Source: DASVHS01 sp035468985 (GTDB lineage Bacteria > Acidobacteriota > Thermoanaerobaculia > Gp7-AA8). Taken from it: a DNA stretch of 64,000 nt. Under the pieces are notes generated by a model, which saw only the letters and a list, made by a program, of their open reading frames with translations, had not been told where the DNA came from and ran no database searches. The position numbers and the translations under genes were made by a program. The stretch is from contig DATISF010000043.1 of the NCBI GenBank assembly GCA_035468985.1, forward strand, positions 62,001-126,000. Direction: 5' to 3'. Below, piece by piece: positions 42,688 through 49,267 of the stretch. The stretch's first letter is position 1. The number at the start of each line of letters is the position of its first letter.

Positions 42688-43398
42688 ATGGATCGTCAAC
42701 ATCGCAGAGAACTTAAGCACGACAGGTTCGTCGACGAGATCGGCTCTCTCTCGACCAGCGCCAAAGAGAACCAGCGCCTTCTGTACGTCATCGGGGCGGC
42801 CGCCATCGCTGTGGCGCTAATCGCTTACGGTGTCTACTTTTACCGCAGTAACCGGGAGCAGAAAGCGCAAAATCTCCTCGCCTCCGCCATCGACACGATG
42901 GAGTCGCCGCTACTGAACCTGAACCAGCCGAACCCGCTGGCGCACTTCAAGACGGATAAGGAGCGGAACGCCGCCGCCGAGAAGCAGTTCAAGGACTTGA
43001 AGGCGAAGTACAACGGCACGGATGCCGCCGACGTCTCCGATCTCTATCTCGCGCGGATCGACGCCGGCCGCGGAGACATCGCCAGCGCCCGCAAGCTCCT
43101 TCAGGCGTTCATCCAGGACAACCCGAAGAACGTTCTGGTGGGCGCGGCCCGATACAGCCTCTATCAGATGCGGATCGAGAGCGGCGAAGCGCAGCCGGTG
43201 ATGAACGAGCTCAACGCGGAACTGGCAAAGAAGGACAACATGATCCTTCCGGCCGACTCACTCCTCGTCCTTCTCGCGCATTCGTACGAGGTGCAGGGGA
43301 ACGAGGCGAAGTCGCGCGAGACCTATCGCCGCATCGTGACGGAGTATCCGGATTCGCCCTTCGCGCTCGAAGCGCAGCGGAGGATCGGCGCCGCATAA
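42688..43398 (+). CDS. Membrane-anchored TPR protein (YfgM-like)
   Basis: This is 236 residues with one membrane anchor (about 30-48, LLYVIGAAAIAVALIAYGVYFY) and TPR-type helices in the periplasmic part (SARKLLQAFIQDNPKN, SRETYRRIVTEYPDSPFA). It resembles the YfgM/ancillary SecYEG translocon group in size and layout. The ATG follows a weak CAGGGG. It may scaffold periplasmic protein folding. The glycosyltransferase gene follows after seven bases. Confidence 0.8.
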   Translation: MDRQHRRELKHDRFVDEIGSLSTSAKENQRLLYVIGAAAIAVALIAYGVYFYRSNREQKAQNLLASAIDTMESPLLNLNQPNPLAHFKTDKERNAAAEKQFKDLKAKYNGTDAADVSDLYLARIDAGRGDIASARKLLQAFIQDNPKNVLVGAARYSLYQMRIESGEAQPVMNELNAELAKKDNMILPADSLLVLLAHSYEVQGNEAKSRETYRRIVTEYPDSPFALEAQRRIGAA

Positions 43399-43405
43399 GC
43401 ACTTC

Positions 43406-44536
43406 GTGCACATCGTCGGCACCATCCTTCTCGTCTACTGGGCGCTCGCGCTCCTCAACACGATCCTCAATCTTCTGCTGATCCGGCGCGTGCGTCCGCG
43501 CGCACTGGACCGAGAGCCGCTCGTCTCGATCATCGTCCCCGCGCGCGACGAAGAGCGCTCGATCGAAGTCACCGTCCGAGCGTTGTTATCGCAGGATTAC
43601 GGTTCCTTCGAGTTGATCGTGGTGAACGATCGCTCAACCGATGCCACCGGCGCGATCCTGGCGCGGATCGCGGCCGAGGATGCGCGGCTCAGGGTGGTCG
43701 ACAACGAGGAGCCGCCGCCCGGCTGGCTCGGCAAACCGTGGGCGCTTCATCAGGGAAGCCGGCACGCGCGCGGCGAACTGCTGCTGTTCGTCGATGCCGA
43801 CATCCTCTACGGTCCCGGCGCTCTGCGCGCGGTCGTCGCCGAGATCGAGCGAAGCGGCGTCACCATGATCGGCCTTTTCCCGCACCTGGAGATGCACGGG
43901 CTCTGGGAGAACGCGACCATGGCCAATCTGCCGATGCTCGGATTCACGTTTCTCCCGACGTGGCTCGGCGATCGCCTCAAGCTGACGACGCTGGCGATCG
44001 GAGGAGGAACCGGCAACCTGATCCGCCACGCGGACTACGAGGCGATTCGCGGACACGAGGCGCTCAAGGCGGCGGTCGTCGACGACATCGGATTGGCGCG
44101 CCACGTCCGGAGCTCCGGCCGGCACACCGAGCTCATCCGCGCGGAGAACCTGATTTCCGTGCGCATGTATCACGGGCTGGCGGAGATGGTGCGCGGGTTC
44201 ACGAAGAATTCGTTCGCCACGATGGACCGCAGATACGTCGCGGTGATCCTTGGACTTCTGTTCTCGCTTCTCGTCAACGTCTTCCCCTACGTCTGGGCGT
44301 TGACGGGCGACCGGCTCGCGCTGGCGACGGTTGGCCTCATCACGCTCACCCGCGTGATCCTGTTCGCCACCCTCGGCTACCCGCTGTGGAGTGCGGTGTT
44401 TCTCCACCCCCTGCAGATCCTGCTCTGGACATTCATCATGGCGCGCTCGATGTGGATCACCGGAGTCCGCCGCCAGCTCAACTGGCGGGGGCGCTCGTAC
44501 GACGCCGCGCAGACGCGCTTCGGCGCGGAGCGGTGA
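43406..44536 (+). CDS. Family 2 glycosyltransferase, HpnB-like
   Basis: This is 376 residues. The N-terminal anchor, VSIIVPARDEERSIE, the DAD metal motif (LFVDADI) and the late RMYHGLAEMVRGFTKN segment fit the HpnB/CrtQ branch of GT2. Three membrane helices lie at the C-terminus. It probably transfers a sugar to a membrane lipid, such as a hopanoid or carotenoid, but the lipid cannot be named from the neighbours. The GTG start at 43406 has only weak ribosome binding site support. Confidence 0.88.
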   Translation: MHIVGTILLVYWALALLNTILNLLLIRRVRPRALDREPLVSIIVPARDEERSIEVTVRALLSQDYGSFELIVVNDRSTDATGAILARIAAEDARLRVVDNEEPPPGWLGKPWALHQGSRHARGELLLFVDADILYGPGALRAVVAEIERSGVTMIGLFPHLEMHGLWENATMANLPMLGFTFLPTWLGDRLKLTTLAIGGGTGNLIRHADYEAIRGHEALKAAVVDDIGLARHVRSSGRHTELIRAENLISVRMYHGLAEMVRGFTKNSFATMDRRYVAVILGLLFSLLVNVFPYVWALTGDRLALATVGLITLTRVILFATLGYPLWSAVFLHPLQILLWTFIMARSMWITGVRRQLNWRGRSYDAAQTRFGAER

Positions 44537-44571
44537 ATTTCTTGCAGGGTCATCCGCAGAAGGAGAAGTCC

Positions 44572-45141
44572 ATGAGCGACAAGCCGTTTCTGACGGACGT
44601 CAAAGAGTTGCGCCGCCGGGCGCGCAAGCACATCGAGGAGGGAGCGGTCACGGAGGGTTACCGCGCCAATCGCGACACCGTGATCAAGCTGCTGAACGAG
44701 GCGCTGGCGACCGAGATCGTCTGCGTGTTGCGCTACAAGCGCCATTACTTCATGGCCCAGGGAATCCAAGCCGACCCGATCGCGGCAGAGTTCCTCCAGC
44801 ACGCCAACGAAGAACAGGGGCACGCCGATCAGATCGCCAACCGCATCGTGCAGCTCGGCGGGGCGCCGAACCTCAATCCCGAGGGCCTGCTGTCGCGGTC
44901 GCATTCGGAGTACGTCGAGGGACAGACGCTGCTGGAGATGATCAAGGAAGACCTCGTCGCGGAGCGAATTGCCATCGACACCTACACGGAGTTGATCCGC
45001 TACTTCGGAGACGACGACATCACCACGCGCAGGATGATCGAGTCCATCCTGGCTGTGGAGGAAGAGCACGCTGACGACCTCTCCAGCTTTCTCGTCGACA
45101 TGGAGAAGGACTGGAAGACGAGGAAACGGAGCTCGGGATAG
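44572..45141 (+). CDS. Bacterioferritin-like iron storage protein
   Basis: This is 189 residues with the ferritin diiron motifs: E in NEALATEIVCVLRY, E-x2-H in HANEEQGHAD, E in VAERIAI and E-x2-H in EEEHADD. The ATG at 44572 follows AAGGAGAAG. It stores iron and protects against peroxide. No Met haem ligand can be confirmed from the sequence, so DPS-like or bacterioferritin-like is left open. It follows the glycosyltransferase by 35 bases. Confidence 0.9.
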   Translation: MSDKPFLTDVKELRRRARKHIEEGAVTEGYRANRDTVIKLLNEALATEIVCVLRYKRHYFMAQGIQADPIAAEFLQHANEEQGHADQIANRIVQLGGAPNLNPEGLLSRSHSEYVEGQTLLEMIKEDLVAERIAIDTYTELIRYFGDDDITTRRMIESILAVEEEHADDLSSFLVDMEKDWKTRKRSSG

Positions 45142-45145
45142 TGAG

Positions 45146-45167
45146 CGGCGGCCGCTCTCGGCCGCCG
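45146..45167 (+). terminator. GC-rich hairpin after the bacterioferritin gene
   Basis: CGGCGGCCG-CTCT-CGGCCGCCG is a perfect nine-base stem with a four-base loop, starting five bases after the stop. There is no T run, so it is a terminator by position and shape only. Confidence 0.5.
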
Positions 45168-45234
45168 GACGCCGCGCGAGGCGCCTCCACCTTCGATCAG
45201 GCCGCTCGGAATACAGCCGTGTTCTCATCAGTCG

Positions 45235-46200
45235 ATGAGATACGAGCTCAATTCACCCGAGCCGCAGCCTCCTGTGCTCTCGGACGACGAGTTGCTCGAC
45301 GCCTATTCGCAGGCAGTGACCGCCGCGGCCGCGCGCATCACGCCCTCGGTCGTGAATATCGAGGTGAACAAGCGCGGTGGCGGATCGGGCTTCTTCTTCA
45401 CGCCTGACGGATTTCTGCTCACGAACAGCCATGTCGTGAACGGCGCCTCGTCGGTCAACGTGGCGCTGGTCGACGGCAGGCGATGCGAAGCGAGCATCGT
45501 CGGGAACGATCCTCACACCGATCTTGCGGTCCTGCGAGTCTCGGCGGATACGCAGGTGCCGGTGCGGTTCGGCGACTCGAATGCGATCCGCCCGGGGCAG
45601 CTCGTGGTCGCAGTCGGGAACCCGTTTGGATTCCAGTGCACGGTGACCGCCGGCGTCGTCAGCGCTCTCGGCCGCACGATGCGCGCGCAAAGCGGACGGC
45701 TGATCGACAACGTCATTCAGACCGACGCCGCGCTCAATCCCGGCAACTCGGGAGGTCCGCTCGTCACCTCGCGCGGCGAAGTCATCGGCGTGAACACCGC
45801 CGTGATTCTTCCGGCGCAGGGGATCTGCTTCGCCATCGGCATCAACACGGCGAAATTCGTCGCCGCGAGATTGATTCGCGACGGCCGGATTACGCGCAGC
45901 TACATCGGCCTGGCCGGTCAGTCCGTGCCTCTGCATCGCCGTCTCGTGAGGTTCTACAACCTTGAGATCGAGAGCGGCGTGCTCGTCGTGTCGGTGGAGA
46001 AGGGGAGCCCCGCGGAGAAGGCGGGCCTGACGGACGGCGACCTCATCGTCGGTTACGGGGAACGCGCGGTCTCGAGCGTCGACGACCTGCACCGGATTCT
46101 CACGGAAGAAGAGGTTGGGAACGCCTCCTCCATCACATTCCTGCGATCGACGGAAAGGCTTGTCAGGACGATAGTTCCGGTTCGTGCCGACGCGCAGTGA
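45235..46200 (+). CDS. HtrA/DegP-type serine protease with PDZ domain, no signal peptide
   Basis: This is 321 residues. The catalytic triad is His66 (TNSHVVNG), Asp96 (HTDLAVL) and Ser172 (GNSGGPL). A single PDZ domain (about 215-315) follows. There is no signal peptide or membrane segment, unlike classic DegP, so it may act in the cytoplasm or rely on another export path. It precedes a gene of unknown function by 27 bases. Confidence 0.9.
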   Translation: MRYELNSPEPQPPVLSDDELLDAYSQAVTAAAARITPSVVNIEVNKRGGGSGFFFTPDGFLLTNSHVVNGASSVNVALVDGRRCEASIVGNDPHTDLAVLRVSADTQVPVRFGDSNAIRPGQLVVAVGNPFGFQCTVTAGVVSALGRTMRAQSGRLIDNVIQTDAALNPGNSGGPLVTSRGEVIGVNTAVILPAQGICFAIGINTAKFVAARLIRDGRITRSYIGLAGQSVPLHRRLVRFYNLEIESGVLVVSVEKGSPAEKAGLTDGDLIVGYGERAVSSVDDLHRILTEEEVGNASSITFLRSTERLVRTIVPVRADAQ

Positions 46201-46227
46201 CCACCCGAGGGAAATGATGGTAAATTC

Positions 46228-47013
46228 GTGAAGGTTACAGCGAATCCTATGTCACGCCCGGCAGAGCGCTTCGCGCAGTTGCTCGATCAGATTCTCAACC
46301 CCTTCGACCTGAGTCACGACTTCGGCCGGAAGCGGGCGTACGAGGCGGCCATCGAGTACGCGCGCCAGAATCTCGTCGACGATCCACACTGCAACGAGTT
46401 CCTCGGCGCCGCTGCGAAGCGCCTTGGATTCGCGGCCGTGTCATTCGACACGATCGAGTCGCGCGTGAAAGTGCCGAAGAACGCGTGGCTCGACGTCTGG
46501 ATCTCCGACGAAGAAGACGAGATCGCGCTCACCGGCACCCGCGAAGGCATCGACTATCTCATCGAGCTGCTCTCGCAGTTGAAGCAGACGACCGATCCCG
46601 AACAGCACATTCACCTCGACCGCGGCATCTCGCCGATGACCGAGAACTCCGCGAATCTCGTGCTGTTCCGCGAGGACGAGAGCTGGTTCACCGGCGGCGC
46701 GACCGAGGCGCAGGACTTTCCGCAGCGCGAGATCGATCCGAAACAGATCTACGCCATCCAGTTCATCCACTATCCGCCCGACGATCTGCCGATCAGCGCG
46801 CACAAGCTCTATCGCGTCCTGAAGGTGGAAGAGGACGACGGCTACACCCCCGCGGTGAAGGAGTTCGTCGAGGGCACAGACGAGCGCTACTTCCGGTTCA
46901 CGTTCATCGCCGACAACGACGAGAAGTTCACTTACTCCTTCCACCTCGACGATCCCGCGGTGAACTACTTCACGCACCGCGAGATCCTCAAGCTGGCGAT
47001 GAGAAGCGTCTAA
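46228..47013 (+). CDS. Conserved-looking protein of unknown function
   Basis: This is 261 residues from a GTG at 46228, or 254 from an ATG at 46249; the ribosome binding sites do not decide. It is acidic and soluble, with no signal peptide. No known family was recognised. The N-terminal half has helices (ERFAQLLDQILNPF, YEAAIEYARQNLV). The C-terminal half has strands (FRFTFIADNDEKFTYSFHLD). It follows the HtrA-type protease closely and may be co-transcribed. The sequence around its stop codon is triplicated. Confidence 0.7.
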   Translation: MKVTANPMSRPAERFAQLLDQILNPFDLSHDFGRKRAYEAAIEYARQNLVDDPHCNEFLGAAAKRLGFAAVSFDTIESRVKVPKNAWLDVWISDEEDEIALTGTREGIDYLIELLSQLKQTTDPEQHIHLDRGISPMTENSANLVLFREDESWFTGGATEAQDFPQREIDPKQIYAIQFIHYPPDDLPISAHKLYRVLKVEEDDGYTPAVKEFVEGTDERYFRFTFIADNDEKFTYSFHLDDPAVNYFTHREILKLAMRSV

Positions 47014-47140
47014 ACCGCACGTCATCCTGAGCGGTCTAAACCGCACGTCATCCTGAGCGTCTAAACCGCACGTCATCCTGAGCGAAGCGAAGGATCTCGT
47101 CGACGAGATCCTTCGGCGTCTGCGCGCCTCAGGATGACGT
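47008..47140. repeat. Triplicated 25-bp unit followed by a CGTCATCCTGAG palindrome
   Basis: GTCTAAACCGCACGTCATCC starts units at 47008, 47034 and 47059, so the upstream gene's TAA stop and its following bases are present three times. The third unit runs into a complete palindrome (47071-47140; CGTCATCCTGAG ... CTCAGGATGACG). Confidence 0.95.
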
Positions 47141-47577
47141 CAGACCAATTCCCCGCAGAACCGACATCGCTTCGCGTCCTTCGGAATCGCCGACAGGCAC
47201 TGCGGGCAATCCTTCATCGTCGGCACGACCGCTTCGGCCGGCTTCTGGGTCATCCTGTTGATCTGGCGGATGGCGATGAAGATCGCGAAGGCGATGATGA
47301 CGAAATTGACCAGCGTGTTCACGAACATGCCGTAGTTGAGGGTCGCCGCTCCGGCCGCCTTCGCCTGCACCAGCGTTTCGAAATGGCCGGCGGAAAGCGT
47401 GATGAAGTAATTCGAGAGGTCGTGCTTCCCGACCAGGACGCCGAGGATGGGCATGAGGAGGTCGTCGACGATGGAGGAGACGACTTTTCCGAATGCCGCG
47501 CCGATGATCACGCCGATGGCCAGGTCGACGACGTTTCCCTTCAGCGCGAACTCCTTGAACTCTTTCGTCAGGCGCAT
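47140..47577 (-). CDS. mscL: Large-conductance mechanosensitive channel MscL with zinc-ribbon tail
   Basis: This is 145 residues from the ATG at 47577 (GGAGG upstream). The MscL pore helix (FALKGNVVDLAIGVIIGAAFGK) and second helix (FVNTLVNFVIIAFAIFIAI) are normal; the channel opens under membrane tension. Beyond the usual end there is a zinc ribbon C124-x2-C127-x10-C138-x2-C141. Many MscL proteins lack this, so it is a distinct variant. The TGA stop abuts a repeat element. It is divergent from the dehydrogenase gene by 33 bases. Confidence 0.94.
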   Translation of the reverse strand: MRLTKEFKEFALKGNVVDLAIGVIIGAAFGKVVSSIVDDLLMPILGVLVGKHDLSNYFITLSAGHFETLVQAKAAGAATLNYGMFVNTLVNFVIIAFAIFIAIRQINRMTQKPAEAVVPTMKDCPQCLSAIPKDAKRCRFCGELV

Positions 47578-47610
47578 GAGGCCTCCTTTCAACTGATAGA
47601 CTGCCGCGCC

Positions 47611-48474
47611 ATGATCCGGCAGGTTGCTGTCATCGGCACCGGAACGATGGGGCGAGGAATCGCCTATTTATCATCGCTGGCCGGTTTCGACACGGTGATC
47701 TACGATGTGGACGGCGGTGCGCTCGATTCGGCCCGCGCTGCGATCGACTCGATGCTCCGCAAAGGTGTCGAGAAAGGGAAGGTCGGCGACGATGCTGCGA
47801 AAGCGGCGTTGTCGCGGCTCCAGCTCGTCACCGATCTCGAGCCTGCGGTGCGCCAGGCCGACTTGATCATCGAAGCCGTTCCCGAAAACTTCGATCTGAA
47901 AAAGGATCTCTTTGCCCAGGCCGATCTGTTCTGCGGCGAGGAGACGATCCTGGCGTCGAACACGTCGTCGTTGTCGATCACGAAACTCGCCTCGGGCGTC
48001 GAGCGGCGCGATCGCTTCGTCGGCCTGCACTTCTTCAATCCGCCGCATCTGATGAAGCTCGTCGAGATCGTCCGCGGCGACCGGACGTCCGATGAGACGG
48101 TGGAAGAAGCGCGGGCCATCGCCGAGAAGATGGGCAAGCAGCCGATCGTCGTGCGCGACAGCCCTGGTTTCGCCTCGTCGCGGCTCGGCGTGGCCATCGG
48201 ACTGGAAGCGATCCGTATGCTGGAGGAGGGAGTGGCGACGGCGGCCGACATCGATCGGGCCATGGAGCTCGGCTACAACCATCCCATGGGACCGCTGCGC
48301 CTCACCGATCTCGTCGGACTCGACGTCCGTCTCGGCATCGCCGAATATCTCGCCTCGACTCTCGGACCGCGATTCGAGCCGCCGCAACTTCTTCGGGACA
48401 TGGTGGCCGCAGGGAAGCTCGGAAAGAAAACCGGCAAGGGCTTTTACCGCTGGGACGATGAATTCGAAGGGTGA
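47611..48474 (+). CDS. 3-hydroxyacyl-CoA dehydrogenase
   Basis: This is 287 residues with the NAD motif GTGTMGRGIA, the catalytic HFFNPPHLMKLVEI segment and the family DSPGFASSRLG. It oxidises (S)-3-hydroxybutyryl-CoA or similar, as in fatty acid breakdown. It is a stand-alone dehydrogenase of normal length. The ATG at 47611 gives the usual N-terminus. The methyltransferase start lies within its last 17 bases. Confidence 0.94.
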   Translation: MIRQVAVIGTGTMGRGIAYLSSLAGFDTVIYDVDGGALDSARAAIDSMLRKGVEKGKVGDDAAKAALSRLQLVTDLEPAVRQADLIIEAVPENFDLKKDLFAQADLFCGEETILASNTSSLSITKLASGVERRDRFVGLHFFNPPHLMKLVEIVRGDRTSDETVEEARAIAEKMGKQPIVVRDSPGFASSRLGVAIGLEAIRMLEEGVATAADIDRAMELGYNHPMGPLRLTDLVGLDVRLGIAEYLASTLGPRFEPPQLLRDMVAAGKLGKKTGKGFYRWDDEFEG

Positions 48475-49213
48475 GCCGGCGTACGGCGCCTTCGCCTACG
48501 CGTACGACAAAGCCCTCGGCGAACGGTTCTTCCGCTCCGCGCGCCGGATGCTGAACGACATCCTGGAGCGATATCCCTCGCCCGAGCACACTCATCTCGA
48601 CGTCGCGTGCGGCACCGGTCTGGCCCTCGAATACTTCATCTCCAAAGGGTGGCGCTCGGTCGGCATCGACGTCTCGCTGCCGATGATCGCCGTCGCGCGG
48701 CGGCGCGTCCGGAACCTCGTCGCCGCTGACGTGCGCGCGCTTCCGCTGCGCGGCACGTTCGGCCGGATCACCTGCCTCTACGACAGTCTCAATCATCTGA
48801 AGAGCCGCGCCGATCTCGTCGCCGCGTTTCGCGCGGTGCGCCGCGTGATGGGACGCGAGTCGCTCTTCTTGTTCGACATGAATCATCCCGACATCTACCC
48901 CGAGATCTGGGGCATGAAGGAGCCGTTCGTTGCCAGCGGCCCCGACTACCACCTCGAGATCGCCACGGCGTTTCGCAGCCGCGACGGCATCGGCCGCGCG
49001 TTTGTCACCGGCTGGGCCATGACCCAGCCCGGACGGCGCGTCGAGATTCGCGAGACGCACGAGCAGCGCGCCTACAGCGAGCGCGAGATCGTCGAGTCCC
49101 TCGGCGACGCCGGCCTGAGCCCCATCGAGATCCTCGACTTCGATCCGTACAACGAGGCGGACGAGCTCGAAGGGGGCGGTGTGAAGTTTTTTTTCGTGTG
49201 CCGCGCGATTTGA
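48458..49213 (+). CDS. SAM-dependent methyltransferase
   Basis: This is 251 residues with the class I motif LDVACGTGLALEYF and IDVSLPMIAVARRR, then a Asn/Asp-rich CLYDSLNHL. The target is unknown. The ATG at 48458 overlaps the preceding dehydrogenase by 17 bases and gives a compact N-terminus. It ends 55 bases before the TonB-dependent receptor. Confidence 0.88.
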   Translation: MNSKGEPAYGAFAYAYDKALGERFFRSARRMLNDILERYPSPEHTHLDVACGTGLALEYFISKGWRSVGIDVSLPMIAVARRRVRNLVAADVRALPLRGTFGRITCLYDSLNHLKSRADLVAAFRAVRRVMGRESLFLFDMNHPDIYPEIWGMKEPFVASGPDYHLEIATAFRSRDGIGRAFVTGWAMTQPGRRVEIRETHEQRAYSEREIVESLGDAGLSPIEILDFDPYNEADELEGGGVKFFFVCRAI

Positions 49214-49267
49214 TATCCTGCGCGCAACTTCGTCCACAAACGATTGATGCAACTGAAAGGAGACGTT

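Noticed and set aside
45146..45167. Strong Rho-independent terminator
   Set aside because: The stem is perfect but there is no T run, so it is listed only as a weak terminator.
47008..47083. Possible CRISPR-like repeats (25-base unit three times)
   Set aside because: The copies are directly adjacent with no spacers and are explained by tandem duplication of a gene end.
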